A stretch of DNA of 64,000 nt. Origin: Acanthaster planci. Its lineage: Eukaryota; Echinodermata; Asteroidea; Valvatida; Acanthasteridae. Location of the stretch: positions 382,347-446,346 of the forward strand of contig NW_019091369.1 in the NCBI RefSeq assembly GCF_001949145.1, read 5' to 3'. Positions 13,867-27,920 of the stretch are shown here, piece after piece (position 1 is the stretch's first letter; each line of letters opens with the position of its first letter). The translations under genes were made by a program, and so were the position numbers. The notes beneath the pieces were generated by a model. That model was not told where the DNA came from and did no database searches. It worked only from the letters and a program-made list of their open reading frames with translations.

Positions 13867-14374
13867 CTGCAACATTCATCCAGGGGAAATTTGAACTGCT
13901 CCCTGAAACCATGGAGTTGTGGCAGTTGTTATTGAGTACATCTGACTGTGAGCTCGGTGAGAACACCCCCATGGTTCCTGAGTGCTCCTTCAAGTTGTAC
14001 GAGGAGTCCAACTCGGCCGTGTTGCCTGGCCAGGAGGTGCCGTAGGACGGGAGCCGGGCGTCCCACGAGGTGATGGGCGAGGCCGCGCTCTGGTTCAGCG
14101 TGCCGTACACGTTGCTGGCAGCGTTGACACTGTGGGGCTCATAGGACCCGTGGAACGCGTTGGCGCTGGTGGCCGGGGTGCTGAAGTACCCCGGCGGCTG
14201 CTGGTGGTGATTCGACACGCCGTTCATCCCCCCGCCGAGGTTGCCCGAGTTGTAGGAGGTCTTCTGTGTCTTGCTGTAGGCGCAGGACGGCAGTTCATAG
14301 CCGGACGGGTAGAACCCTTCCCCCGGCTGATACTTGGAGAACAAAGTGTTGACGAAATACGAACTGGAATTCAT
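13867..14374 (-). CDS. Hox7: Central-class Hox gene A (likely Hox7), exon 1
   Basis: First coding exon of a Hox transcription factor (nuclear, DNA-binding, anterior-posterior patterning). It encodes residues 1-169 and the first base of Gly170. The ATG at 14374 is the first in frame and begins the Hox N-terminal motif, with SSYFVN at residues 4-9 followed by LFSKYQPGE. The middle is rich in Ser, Asn, Gly and Tyr, as usual for Hox activation regions. The exon ends in the PBC-binding hexapeptide FPWMN (residues 163-167). The donor reads GCAG/GTGGGT on the minus strand. Splicing to the acceptor at 5518 keeps the frame (phase 1, Gly codon split) and leaves about 12 residues between hexapeptide and homeodomain. 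The Hox identity is certain. The number 7 is inferred from position relative to gene B and from the [14 protein letters not shown] homeodomain core; Hox6 is the main alternative. Confidence 0.93.
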
Positions 14375-14412
14375 GACTGCGACACTAAACTCTCTCTGGA
14401 AAAACTGCAATG

Positions 14413-14420
14413 TTTATAAA
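14413..14420 (-). promoter_or_regulatory. TTTATAAA element just upstream of Hox gene A
   Basis: Palindromic TTTATAAA about 40 bp before the gene A start codon. It could be a TATA box, which would leave a very short leader, or a Cdx/posterior-Hox type TTTAT site. Neither can be decided from sequence alone. Confidence 0.2.
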
Positions 14421-14572
14421 TATTATAATATCACAACGTGTGAGCAGCGAGAGGCGAATACGGTCCGTTGTTGTCAGGAAAGTTTACGCTAATGCAATGT
14501 GATCCAGTCACATTAGATCCATTTATTTCAACGGGTGCCATTCACATCTAAGAGAAGTGAGTGTGTCCTCGT

Positions 14573-14583
14573 TCAGCCAATCA
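14573..14583. promoter_or_regulatory. NF-Y-type CCAAT box upstream of Hox gene A
   Basis: TCAGCCAATCA on the plus strand (inverted relative to the gene), about 200 bp before the start codon of gene A. It fits the NF-Y consensus core CCAATCA with its preferred purine-purine flank. The same 11 bases occur upstream of gene B, which supports a proximal promoter role. The transcription start itself cannot be placed. Confidence 0.45.
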
Positions 14584-16965
14584 TTTTCATTCAGGCTACA
14601 GCTTGCACGCTCACATTCCCCCGGGTGCGCTGTTGTTCAGTAGACTGGAACTAGAGTTCCGTTCAATGGTTCCACTGAACTGGGTGCGTATTAATTAAAC
14701 TCGTTGTGAAACCTATCACAGTGTGCATCTGTGAAGAGGTTGTCGATGTGCCATTCTGGCGAACCGCCGAGGTCAATGGTTGAAAGGCAAAAAAGAGAGG
14801 GACAGATATATAAATATATATCAGCCGTACTAGAAGAGGCGGAAATTCGTCACGGCAACAGGCCAGGTTTGTCAGAATTCCTATTTCGTGGAAACAAAGG
14901 TTTGGATTACCTCTGTAAAAGGGATTGGTGATTGTTGTCCCACATGGTGCAGTCGCCCGAAAAGAAATATTGCGTCATGAATTTCGATTCAAAACATCAG
15001 CTCTCCCCGAATTCTAGAACAAGTACGAGTGCTTGACGTCGAGTGTCATTGGTCGCTGAACTAAGTTAGGTGATAGTTTTCCAATTTTAACCTGTCCATG
15101 TCCTGAGGTCGTTGGGAATGTGTTTTGTGTTCTTTGTAAATAAACCAATTAGCCAAAATGTAATTCAGGGGAACAGTATAATTAAGTCTTAATTGCATTG
15201 ACCAAAATATAAGAACGAAATTGTAGTATAAAAATATGGAGTTGCAAATTGATGGGGATGGATTGTGAAGGAGGGGTGGAACTTTGACACGCAAGAACTC
15301 GAAGGTTTTTCGTTGCAAACAATGAGAGGCTAACCGAAATCATTCATTCTATATATGTCCAACGCAATGCGACGATATCGCTCATGTAAAGGAACGCTTT
15401 CTGTCTAGAAGCTATTTTATCCGTTCACAGTCGTAGTAACTTTGAAAGCAGCACTGGCTGTGGGTTTTATTCAGTTTTTGTTTGATAGTATATTATTTCT
15501 TAGGTTTGATCCAAGGTGAGTTGGGGGTTAAATGTCCTGCAGTTTGCATGGACCTGTCACGAAAGACTGGACATATTGGATCATGTGGTATATCGGGAGT
15601 GAATGCGCGCGCATAAGTGATAAGATCCAATCAAACAGCTTTTTAGGGAAAATGAAGTTAAGGACACCTTATGCTGTATGAGGGGAGTTAGGTATGTTCC
15701 ACGTCCTTGAAGGCCTCATTGTATACAATTTTGCCTCCATTCTTTAAACTCTGGTGCTTTAAAATACAAAAATTGCTTTGTAAAAAGACGACTTGGAAAG
15801 ATTATAGGAGCAAGTTGGAAGCTCCAGTCCTACCCTCATATATACCTCAGCCCCTCCCACTCAAAAATGTGGGTGCGGATTTACAGTCAAACCATAAAAA
15901 ACTCAGGTTATTAGTGATAAAAAATGGCTTAGGATAAATGTTTAGTGTTTGCAAGTTTTATTTGTTGACCTGATTGTTTTGAACTCATTTGCATGACTCA
16001 GGTCCCTTTTGCAGGGGCGGGGTCATGCACGTCGGCAAGCTGTTCCCAGTGCATGGTGCGGCAGATGGCATACCATAGGGCATTGCAGAGGGTCAGTGCT
16101 GATGCACTTTAAAGAAACGGGTATTCTTCCTCCCGTTAGTCTCCCCCCCCCATATTCCCTGGAGGTGCCCCTCCCCCGCAACGCCCATTGGACGTGACTC
16201 AGTTTCTGGACTGGAAGTTGGCTCTTCAAGCAACATTAACTTCTTTCCTTCCAAATTCGGAGCGGCGGGCAGGGGGAGGGGCGCAGGCCTCGAAGGGGAG
16301 GGGGTCGTTTTATGCCTATCAGCAAATGCAGTTTCATTCGTCTTAACTTTTGTGTTGAATATTCTAATTACGAGCCTCTGTGCACACTTACGTACCAGTG
16401 GCGTAACCATGGGGGGGGGGACACGTTCCCCCCTTCTAGTAGAGACCCGTACCCCTCCCCATTTGAAATTTTGAAATGTACACAGCCGATATTCAGGCAG
16501 TAATTCATCGGTTTTCAGTGCTCCCGAAACAAAAAACAAACAAAACAAAAAAACAAAAAGCCCCCACGAAATTACTCTCGTTGCGCCACCATTAAATCAC
16601 AAATAGCACTCCCAAACAAATAGTCCCACGGCTGTACATCCCACTGCTTATTTTAGCCTGAGTGGAGGTCACCACCAACGCTGCACCTAAACCTGCACGG
16701 AATTTCACTTGAACTTTGATACAATTGTGAAAGTTCGGCAACCACTGACGCAGTTCCGCACAATGACAGAAATAGCACCATCATAGCATCCGCTGAGGAC
16801 TGGATAGTTATAGGTAGGTCCTTGACCATGGACGACAGGAAAACTGTTTAGGCGAATAGGAGATGATTGGGAATTTTCTCCCCAATTTTGTTTGAGTTGA
16901 ACTACCTACCTGAACCCCGCCCCCAGTCGTCGGCGTACCATGTCCTGCAAAATCTTCCCTTGACA

Positions 16966-17020
16966 TTTGTTTGTTTGTTTTTTGTTTGTTGGGGGGGGTG
17001 TTTGTTTGTTTGTTTGTTTT
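16966..17020. repeat. (TTTG)n simple repeat interrupted by a G run
   Basis: TTTG/TTGT units on both sides of an 8-G run at 16991-16998. Confidence 0.85.
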
Positions 17021-20000
17021 AGAAAATAAGTTGTTCCACAAACCTACTAATTTTGCACAGCTTTCATTTTCCTCCAGCATGCGGGTGATTTTATGGCTGC
17101 CAAAACGTGGTTCTTGGATCCCCAGACGCATGCGCATTTCTGGCTGTTATAATTTTAGCTGGGGTTTCATGGGAGAGGCGACTAAGGACAAGCACTTTTA
17201 TAATACGCATACGACACCGTCGGACAAAACGGTTAGCTTTAAACATGTTATTATGTGCACTCAAAAAAAGTTGCTGATTGGATATAGAGGATCACAGTTC
17301 TTAAGAGATTGAGAAAACATCAGTATAAGTATTAGAAAGCAATTCCTTTTTCTCGATATTTCTTTCTTTAATTTTTCGAATTTATTGCTAGTTCGCTCTG
17401 TTGCTTGTCTAAATTTCACATATTGCTCATTTTTTGTTTGATTTCATTTCTTTTTTGGAGGGGTTTGGCTTTATTTTCTGAATACTTTGATCAGTCTGTT
17501 TTACTGTGCGTGAAATTACATTCAAGATTAAACGAAGGGCATGCAGATTGGTGGTCTGTCTATACACATTGATGTTAACGAGGCCTCCAAAGTTAAAGGG
17601 GAACTTACCAAATTTATGAGACGATGTTGCCATCGAAAGACTCAAATCAACAGATGATGGAATCGCTTATATAGCATTCCATACAACGGATAGATCTATG
17701 AGCCCCAGGGTAAAATAAAATAACGGGATTTTTTCGGGAATTAAATGCTTTATGGTTTTATGTTGTACAGTTCCCAAAGCGGTTAATTTTATGAAGACCC
17801 CGTAAAAATACATTTTCTTTATGTATTAAGTGAAATACCGCAAATGATTTCTGCTGTTCAATAATAACTGTTTCAAGTGATTTTTGTGCGTTTCCTTGTG
17901 TGTAATGTTATACCCTCGATCGTCATGTTTCTTTGATGTAGTAGCATACCCACGGGGGACAGAGTAACATATCTCCCCCACCAGGGGACATGGTTTTTTT
18001 TTTTATTTAAGGCATCTGAATCACCAACCGATAAATGTCTTTGCTGACACCCTCAAATCCTTTCAATCGCTTTGCGCCTCTTCTGGACTCAAAACCTGGA
18101 GACACTCTAGGTCTGATGACGTCACACTGCTTGTGCTGCCCTCATTCACATTGATTCCCTAATTACTGGGTACAAAGTGTTGTAATAGTGAGTTAAAGAC
18201 TAGTAGATACACAACATGCCTCCATCCCATTCGCTTGAACTGGAAAGCTTGGACAATGGTTTCAATGTTATAAGCGCACTGTTCACTATAAGGCTTAATA
18301 CCTAACCCCAAAATGATTTCTAACAGTATCTGTACATTAAAGAAGAATAGCCAGATTCACAAAAATTTGGTCTGGGAAAAATTCATCACTTACACCGTGG
18401 AGATCTCCTTTTCCGCCTTTTCAAGAACAGCACTGTCCCCATCACCCCGTTCATTATCGAAGTCTTCCAGTCTTCTTTTTGAACGGCGACAGGTGAATAC
18501 CGCATTAAGATTGTCGTACTTTATTTTCCCTCAGATTCGTTCAAACTGTACTTTTGTCTCATAAATTTTGAAAAAGGTTGTATTTTCAATTACTTCTTAG
18601 TAGTACATGTATCTGGTGTTTTGATAGCAGTGTTTGATTTTTAATTATAATTTGTGAACTATTTTTTTTTACTTTTGTACTGTCCGCCGGCCATTCTTTT
18701 TCACTTGTACGAAAATCCCGTTTGTGACGAAAAATGAGCAGATCTTACAGTCCTTCTTTACGAAACAAAAAAAAGGTAATGTTTGGAGCACTGTGTATTT
18801 TCAAGAAGGGAAGGGAAAAAGAAAAGGAAAGATACACTGTCGAGTCATCAAAACATCGGGTTGGAAATGTGTAAGCTGCTTGCCTAGCGAGGGCGCTCAT
18901 TCAAATAAACCTGGATGACGTCACATTGACGATTGGGCGCGTGTCCGCACATCCTCTGAACGTGACATTTTAAGCAGGATTTTGAGGGCAATGAGGATGT
19001 AACATGAGGATTTACGTTTGTGCTTTTACTGCCTCGCAATCAGCAATAAATGCTTCCTGTGTTGCAAATGACGATCAGAAATGGAATGCAGCAAGTTAAT
19101 GCAGAATCATCGGGAAGTCATGGTCGACTAAATGTCTGTGTTTCCGACAATGAAAAGTAAAAATCAGTTCAATCACGAAAGACGCTTACCGTTTCTCATA
19201 TTCATTAATAGGAGTAATACTACAGGTTTTCTCGGACGATTTTTATCACATAAAAAGTTCACTAATTAAAGATGTCACAATTCTTTATTCTTTTATTTTT
19301 TTTATTAAAGGGTCTATACAGTTCAATTGTGTTAGCACAACACTTGAAAATACTCTGTGTTTATTAAAACTTATTTCTAAGTTGTTTGCTATCTTAAGAG
19401 GAATTTTGGAGCCTTCTTGGCTGATGCGAATTTCAGTATTCCTGACAAACTGTGATCTCTTTCCCGGGAAAAACGTCAATGTTGCATTGATTTGTGCTAG
19501 AATGCAGCATATTTTCCTGTTCTATTTTCGTTGGTGAATAATTATCATATGAGTACTTAGCAATGAGCCATTGAGCAATCTCTTCACAAAAATGCTATCA
19601 ATCAACAAATTTTGAGCTCAAGATTGGAACAGAAAATCCTGAAAACTGAGAGTGCACTGCCTGGAGCAGTGGTGGCCACTCCCCTCCCCCAAACGAAAAA
19701 AAAAGAGTGTTAAATCCCCCAGGTTTAACCTCACACATCAGAAAGGCCACAAACAGGTGACATGAAGAAATATGCCCCCTCCCCAAAAAAGGTTCTTGGT
19801 TCACCCTTGACTGAGCAATATTGTCCCTGGTGTAATAGCACCCCAAATTATCTTGAAAAGCACGCACCATGTTTTCAGAAGTACACTTTTCTTTGCACTT
19901 AACCCGAAAAAGATGTCAATTTGTTTTGGTTAACTGAAATAGAGTATGAAGATGCATAAAGAGTAGGAATACTTCTCATCGCATCGACCCTTTAAGCATT

Positions 20001-20279
20001 CGTCAAGCAGTGCACTACCTCCATGGTCAGCCTTTGAAAATATTATAATAATAGTTACAGGTAAAAGGCTTATCTAACAAAATCCGATGCCAAACATTTT
20101 CATAGCTTCTGCAAAAAGACTAGAGATGAAAGCGAGCTGGTACGTTTTGTGAATCATTTTGTAGTTTGGGTATTTCTTACTTATCCAGTGCACCCAGTGA
20201 ACACAGCTTTGTTACACTTGGGCTGAATATTGATATTGTCAGTGAGGGTAAGAGACTTGTAAATGAGCTCGAATGAAAA

Positions 20280-21110
20280 ACATGGCTGGCGGGTTGGCCT
20301 GGCTTGATGACTGGCTAGCTGGCAACCTTTGTCCCCGGCTGACTGGCTGGTTGGTTGACTGGCTCCTCGTCTTTTCGGCCGTCTGATGGCTGGCTGACTG
20401 ACTGACTGGCTCAGTGCATGTCCCATGTCGGCAGCTGCGCCACTCCTCACCCAGTCTGGACTGTCTGGTTTACTGACTGGATCGCTGGTAGCCTGACTGA
20501 CAAGCTCAGGGGTCAAGTATGACCACAAAATCAAGTTAGAGAGTCAGTTTGTCGGTTGGTCAGATGGTTGGACAATATCTTTTAATAATTTGTCCAGTAC
20601 TTAATGTTTGATAGGACGGTCATTTGTCAACCAATCCACCCATTCCTCCGTTTTATAATCAGAATTTTGGTTGGAATATGTTTTAATGCAAAAAATAGTC
20701 ATTAATTTTGTTCATTTGTAGTCACTTTGTCAGTCCGTCGGTGGATCAGTAAAATGGTTGGTCTTGGTCCCTTAAGATTGGTTGCTGGGCCTCAGCTGGT
20801 CGACTATTAATTGGCCAGTAACCCGATTGAATTGGTTATTCAGTGTTTAACTGCCAGTTATTCGGTTCGTAAGTTTATGAGATAAGTCAGTCAGCAGTTT
20901 TATTAGTTGGTCAGTTAATCAGTCCGTTAGTTGCGGGATGGTCTTTGCACGCTGCAAAAATTGTGAAATTGAATGTTCAATCGGTTGGTTAGTTTGCAGG
21001 TCGGCCAAGCTGGTCGTTCTTGTCGTTGGCAGTCTGGTCGACGGGTCAGTTGCCTCGGTCGCTCGTCGGTCAGTAAGTCGTCAGTTCCCTTTTTGTTATC
21101 CAGTGACAAC
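20280..21110. repeat. Cryptic tetranucleotide repeat zone (GGCT/GACT/GGTC)
   Basis: Long stretch of imperfect 4-base units such as GGCT, GACT, GGTT and AGTC on the plus strand, densest at 20280-20510 and 20850-21080. It looks like a decayed microsatellite. The open frames across it are a consequence of the simple composition and are not taken as genes. Confidence 0.65.
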
Positions 21111-22302
21111 TGTTTATGCCTCAGTCGTGGTAACTGGGACAGCAGTCAATTGCATCCGATGACAGTCGTCCGGTGCGATACCGGTAGTGGAATTGACGGT
21201 GTCAAATTACAGGAACTGAAATTGTCTCATAAATATTGAACGAAAAAGCGAGAGCTCTATTCGGTTTCTATTTCTTATCACCTTACATGATGCAATGCGA
21301 ATGTTGGACAAAGATTCCCAACAATAAAGTCAATCTGATAAATTGTGTGGATGTGTAAATCATCGATGAGCTCAAGTGAAGTAAACGGAAGGTTTAAGCT
21401 GGAAAGCTTGCTTGAAAAGAACTGAAAACAGAAGGCACCTTTACAAAACTACAGCTCTTTATCTGTGAACATGTATGGACAAAATGAAGTTTGATTATCG
21501 GAACTGCTAAATTAAGAGCAACCTTTTTACAACCCTTCAGCCCATTAACCACCCCTTAATATTCCAGGGGTTTTACATCATTGGGATCCAGGGAGGAGAC
21601 CATCCCCAAAAAGAATGGAAATTATAAAGTGAAAAGACAGCTTGAGTGAATATTTTATTTAGCTTCATTCCCTAAGCCCCCAAGTTTAGACTCACATCTT
21701 GGACAACTTGTGGTAGATTGGCTCTTATTTTAGAGGGAATCCATGACTGGGATAAAAGGCAACGGAAAATCCCCCCATGCAGCCTCCTCCCCCTCAAAAA
21801 GCCCGAATCGGTTGGGGGTGGTTGGGGGAAGAGTCAAGTTTAGTCAGTTAAGCATCATTTTACTCACAAAGAGTCTCTTTTGCACACATGTAATTACCAT
21901 GCCCCCTCCTTACCAGTTTCCCGTCAGAGATCCCCAGAGGATTAATCATGTAATTGTCCTCTATCTTTTATAGCTTCACTATCGTCTGTGTATTCTCTGT
22001 CTCTTGTTCAACCATGATAACACGTCGGTGATGAACTTGTGTTGTCATAAGCTCAGTTATGTGCCACTGTTGCTGTATATACGTGCAAGTACGCAAACGA
22101 ATAACAAAAAAACCAAAAACATTAAGGATGCACACCAAAAAACATCAGTCAATATCGGGTGGAGGAGCAACGACGGCTATGTAATTCAACGACAATGAAA
22201 TCTGTCAAAACTGGAAAGTCTTTGCATGGAAAAGCAGGACACGGTTACACAAGCAACGCCCTGTATTTTATTCCCCACGAACAACTCGAGTAACTGTGCA
22301 GC

Positions 22303-22386
22303 GCGCCCTCTGTCGGGTCGCAAAAATTAACCTTTGTCTCCTCGTGCCTGGAGACAACGGCCATTTCTGATTCAGAGGGGGCGCTA
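22303..22386. promoter_or_regulatory. Pair of opposed CTCF-like motifs
   Basis: GCGCCCTCTGTCGG at 22303-22316 (reverse orientation) and CAGAGGGGGCGCTA at 22373-22386 (forward). Both resemble the CTCF core CCAGRGGGCGC. A third, CAAAAGAGGGCGCCAG, lies at 22963-22978. Located about 8 kb upstream of gene A. Motif match by eye only. Confidence 0.35.
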
Positions 22387-25300
22387 TGTGCATTGTACAC
22401 CCCACTGGCAATTAACTTTCTGTTTTCAACAGTTTAAAGGGGATTTGCTGAATACGAGTCCGTTACTCTTTCATTCTAAACACACACCCCCACATACATA
22501 AACAAACGAAAGAGACTGAAATATGAAATTCTCAGTTCTGTCATCTACTGCACCTTTTTTACCGAGCAGAATCGTAGGCAAACAGCATTTGCATAATAAT
22601 CAAAAGTTGTTTTTCAAAGCTTGACTTCGAGGAAGCGAAAAGACATCTGTTATGGTTTCGATGGATGAGTAGGCAATATTGTCCACACGGTGTAACCGGA
22701 GTGATTCATATTGTTGCTTATCTCAATGTGTAATGCCCCGCTTACCACTTTTCTTAAATTAACCATCAAATGACGTGGGGGTGTTAAAAGGGGCAACACG
22801 AGGCCCATGTTTTCACGCTACACTGTTCGATTTATCCTTTTTTTACATTTAACGTTAATTTTTTTATCCTTTTGTCGTTGTGATTAATTTGTACTGAATC
22901 AAAAGTAGTGGCACACATTGGACTATTTAATTTCCATTTATCTTTTCGCTTTTTCCTTCAGTCAAAAGAGGGCGCCAGAACAAATCTCCGTAGATGTTTA
23001 GGTTATGACATTTGGCCACAACACAGTGCTACACTGCAGTGTACAATTGAACCGTGCTGTGAGAAATTTTTAAACTTAGCCAAGAGTGGAACGACTTATG
23101 GACAATTTTATCGTGCGATTTCAATTTTTCTCTCAGAACTTGTCTACATTCGGATTGTTCCTTTATTCGAAATAAGGTTGATGAAAATGGATGTATCAGA
23201 ACTAAACCGCACAGAAATGCGACAATGAATCAACACGAATATGGCTGGAAATTTTAAAAAAACCACGAAGGTTATGTGCATTTTATTGGCAGCTACAATT
23301 GCATGACGTGTAATATTTGGAGTTGTAAATCTCCACGAAGATTCCGATAAAAAACTCATCGTGTAACGAGAAAGGTCCGAGTCGCGTAAATACTCCCGTT
23401 AAAAGTCGCCGTAAATCGGTTGTCGCGAGCCCGCGAGCTCTGGCCGCATTCGATCAGCCGCCGCGTTTCCTCGGCGTGGCCTCCCAACCGAAAAAATGGT
23501 TTAACTGCATGGCGACGCGCTGTGGGGTCAGAGTCATGAAAATATAGCCCTGAGTGTCTAACATTAAATCAGCAAGTTTCTTGTCCTAATTGGCTAATGA
23601 CTGATTCGTCGGGACGAGGTAATTCGAAAATGGACTCGCACGAAACAAAATAGGGGCAGCAGTCAGAGATAAAGCTGTGTGAATCACAAGGCATGCCATG
23701 AGTAGTTTTTCACTCCTAGCACATGTTCGCCTGCTTGCACTGAGCCCAAAATAAAGATCCATTTATTCAATCTTGCCCATAATTCAGTGGTGTCCAAAGG
23801 TCTGCCGGTATTGAAGAATTTTTGCACTATAAAGTTAGCGAGAAAATCAACGTGCGAAGCAGATATTCGCTGCATTGCTCAAGGCGGGGGATTTGGGACA
23901 CCAACACCGCAGCCAAAGGGTGATTAACACTCAACGAAGAAACCTCTGCTTCAAAACAATTCAAAAAATTAATTGAACTGCCAATCTCCCGACTACGGGT
24001 AGAATTCCCCATTAGTTTGGTCTCACCAGTATGAAAATAAAACGGAAAAAAGACAAAACTGGCCGTCATGAATTTTATTTCTGCCCGAGTTAATTACCAA
24101 AATGTAATTGTGTTTGTTTTTAAAACCCTCGCCCGAAAAGGTAGCGATTTTAAGTTCTTGCACATCTTCATTTTGTTCACAAACCAGCGGCATCGTTATA
24201 ATTTGTTCATTCGCTGGACGCAGATTCCAAATTCACCGGTAATTTATTTGATCGGTGCTCATATTTCACAGTTTCAGGACACTAAATTAGCGAACCGACA
24301 CCGAGCGTGTCTCTCTCCAGGGCGGCAGTCCTTGTGTCTGGCTGTGTTTACATTTTCATCAGAATGTGATATGTGTCATGTACATTTTTTATATCTAAGC
24401 ATGCAAGTAGAATTTGTTTTTTCTTCCGTACTCGAACAGTAAACGTACTCTTTTTTTTTCACAGACGCATTACCATGACGGGAATACTGTCTTACACGTT
24501 CATGTAAGGAGACACTGTTGCCTTCCCAGGCATACACCAAGCATGTTTTCGCCCATTCATGGCTTCACACGGCCTACAAAAATGTCACACAATTTCGAAA
24601 TGTTCAAACTGTAAAGATTCCACCAAACATTCACACCGACTCCTGCCTTTTAGTTTTGAGGACTTGATACGACTTAAGGGGTGTAACTGGGGTGAAACTT
24701 CAAGGGATGCACACTTTATTTTATTATGAATAATTTAATTAATGTAATTGGGCGCATTGAAAAATAATAACAGCGGGCTGCACCTTTTTTGTTCATTTCA
24801 AGATTTCATGGGAGTTGGGATAATGGGGAGACAGACATCCGGAGGGGGGACTTCACTAAACAAATAGAGGGTCAAGTTCACCGATGCTGTGCTAATCCCC
24901 CCCCTCGTCCCAGATACCAGAGGTAACTGATCTATTGCGAAAATAGGCTTATAAATGTAATTGAGACCAGGAGAGTATTGCAATCCGGTACTGACTGCAT
25001 TTCATCAGTGGTGGTTAGGCCTAGTATGAATACAAACACAGCGCAGTCTTGGGTTGGGGAAGAAAATGTCTTCGTTTCTAATTTGTGATGTGGATTTCGC
25101 TGTTCTTTCATTTCTGAAAGGTAATGTGTTGGACATTAGACAGAAAGAGTCGATGTTGACAGAGCTTAGAGACACAGTATGCTAGTTCTCATCTGCATGA
25201 GGTTGAATCGACAAGCCATTTGACCTCTCAAGTCACGATTCTGAGTAAAGTTGGATGAAAATTCCCGTCTCTTTCATGCGACCTACAAATCTGCAGCGTT

Positions 25301-26003
25301 TCGGACACAGGTCTTCTTAAATGTAGTTAGGACAATGCTACATATTTATCTTCTAAGACACAATGATGTGTTCCATTCTAATCATCCCGTCATATCCCAG
25401 CAGACATACGCTTTACATAGTGCTTGGAAACAAACAAAACAGAAGGGGCAAAAAAGTAAAAAGGGCTTAAAAAGCACCACCTCTTAAGCAGCTTTCTGAC
25501 ATCTCATTAGGGAGTGAAAACATCTGTCGCTCGTATATTGTCCGCTTTGGTCTAAAGCTGTGAATTTATGCCCCGTTGTTTTACGGAATAATGCAAGCCC
25601 AAACAGGGAATCTTGCGGAAGAAAATGCAATGTTCCTCCCGAGGAATAAAGCAAATACGACTGGATACCGGACCGAGTTATTGAAATTGATCGATTTTAC
25701 GATCTCCGTCGACAGTTTTGCTCACTTTCAGTTTCGGTGAATTTTTTTTACTGGCTGCTCCTTTTTGCTCAAACGTGAACTTGAACCAAAGTTTGACCTC
25801 ATATGAACCTCATATGCGGTGAATCGTGAGCCAATGGAGGATCTACGGAGAAACAAGCTGTTATCCACCCAAACCCAGGAAAAAATACCCGATGGCTCCC
25901 TCACGTCAGAACAAAAGGCAGAAATCACTCAAAGGCAGAAATCAGTCAAATCTATTAAGTAACTTGTCTGAAAATACCGAGTCTTTTTTTGTAATTATAG
26001 TCG

Positions 26004-26243
26004 CGTAGGTTGTATTTTGTCTAGAAAATACGATGTTTTTTCCCCCAAAATACGAGATATGTAGTATACAGTAGGCACTTCGTGCGATGTGTATTAATCA
26101 TCACTTTTATGCAAAAACTTTCACGTAGGTTGTATTTTGTCTAGAAAATACGATGTTTTTTCCCCCAAAATACGAGATATGTAGTATACAGTAGGCACTT
26201 CGTGCGATGTGTATTAATCATCACTTTTATGCAAAAACTTTCA
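26004..26243. repeat. Perfect 120-bp tandem duplication
   Basis: Units 26004-26123 and 26124-26243 are identical over all 120 bases. The match stops sharply on both sides. This means a very recent duplication or an assembly duplication. Confidence 0.98.
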
Positions 26244-27754
26244 ATTATCATATTTATTGTCATTTGGGCTTGTTAGTATTATGAATATATAGATTATCAG
26301 GAATGCCTACAGATTGGCAAGTTTTCAGACGATGTTTCGCAGCAGTTAGGTATTTTACATCATTTATTTCTTAACCAGAGGGCAGCCTTCGTTCCATCGA
26401 AGGCGAAGTTTACTCTCATTGATTAAACCGGCCCATCCCTTGATTAAAAAAAATAGGAAATAGTTTCCCCCACGAAATGAATAGATTTATGAAAATGATT
26501 GCATGGCTTACTTTCCAAAGCCCTGAATGTATCCATGCAGAGAAAGTGTTACAATTTTCCATTCTGATCACGCGTCATGACTTCATTTTACTTACTTTTA
26601 TATTTAAATCTTGGAAAAAAAGGTGAATTCACAGCCCTCCGAGGCCGTGGGTCGAGGTTGGAACGGCTCAGCCTAGAGAATACGAGCCATGCATACAGAT
26701 CAACATCTCGTCGCGTCTGCAGTTCAAATACACAAATAATAAATCAGTGGCTTGCTGTTACTTTATGAGCCCCGGGGTCGGGCGGCAAATGGCAAGGGTT
26801 GACTTGGGCTGTTTGTTTTTACCGAGTCCAACCTGGGTCATCTCAGGTTGTTGTTGTTTATTTTGACCCATGGAGAAAACCTTGTTGTGTGTATTCCTCA
26901 AAATCGAATGCTTTTCAGAAACAAGTTTTATTATAACGGTGAAAGAAAGGCCGCTTCGTTTTTGATACGTCATCACGTTAGCATACATTGTAAAAACGCA
27001 TTCCTCAGCACGTTGCTTTAATCTGAATGATGGCCGAAGCACCATCTTACTCTCTGAAAAGCAGTTAAGTTGAAACATGAAAATAAGCACGCTTCCTACG
27101 GAATGAACATATTGCCATTAGCCTTCACCTGTTCAAACTAATCAAGTCACGGCCTTTCGAATGTCAAATGAAAGTAAGGTATACAGTCAGTCTTAACCGA
27201 AAGAAAGTTAGAAAAATGAGTTGAACAACAATCCAAACTCTAGCTAATGACAACGCGCCCCTTTCCTGAATAACAGTTTTCAAGCGCGAAAAAAATTGTT
27301 GTTTGGTATGGACGCTCTAAAAATATTCTTGGATAAAATCTCGTCGTCAACTAATAATACGCACAATCTCTTGAAAACACCCACTGCTTGTATACCCACT
27401 GCTTCCATTAATTTAATGCAAACTGTACACGGCATTACATCATTGAACTTACAATAGCGTAGCATTTTCCCAAACTATTTTTCAATTTCCAATTATGCGA
27501 TTTGTGTATGTAAATTTGTTACAAAAGTTGTATTTCCTTGACCTGCAATTTAAATGCCATGATCCCAGCCAAGCTCTCCTGCATGGAAGATTAATTAATG
27601 CAACAAAGTTGCGCAGAAGTGTTTCATTAACAGTCATTGTGTTTAAATTGGGAAAAATGACTTAATCTAAGTTTGAAGCTTACCAAGCGTACATGCTTGA
27701 AGAATACAAGCACATTCCTCCCAAATTAAAGATTTTTTCACGCAGTCGATGCTG

Positions 27755-27920
27755 TCCTCGTAGAGATCACCGGTTGATATTTTTCAATTATGCTTGCCCG
27801 ACCTTCGTCTATCGACACGGGGGCCAACTAAACCGCGAGGGACCGGCCCGACGAGGGGGCAAGCCAACCGAGCAGCACCCATAAATCTCCGGCCAACCTC
27901 CGGCGCGGCACTCGGTCTGG
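27755..27920. other. GC-rich island in AT-rich intergenic DNA
   Basis: GC-rich segment with several CCGG/CGGC cores and a CCCATAAATC motif at 27878-27887, which matches Cdx/posterior-Hox type TTTATGG sites on the other strand. Possible conserved regulatory element; no coding signal recognised. Confidence 0.3.

Noticed and set aside
13982-14419. 145-codon plus-strand frame opposite gene A exon 1
   Set aside because: Antisense shadow of exon 1, rich in Gly, Val and Arg from composition; no domain.
26004-26243. Direct repeats as a possible CRISPR-like array
   Set aside because: Only two long adjacent identical units with no spacers, in animal DNA.
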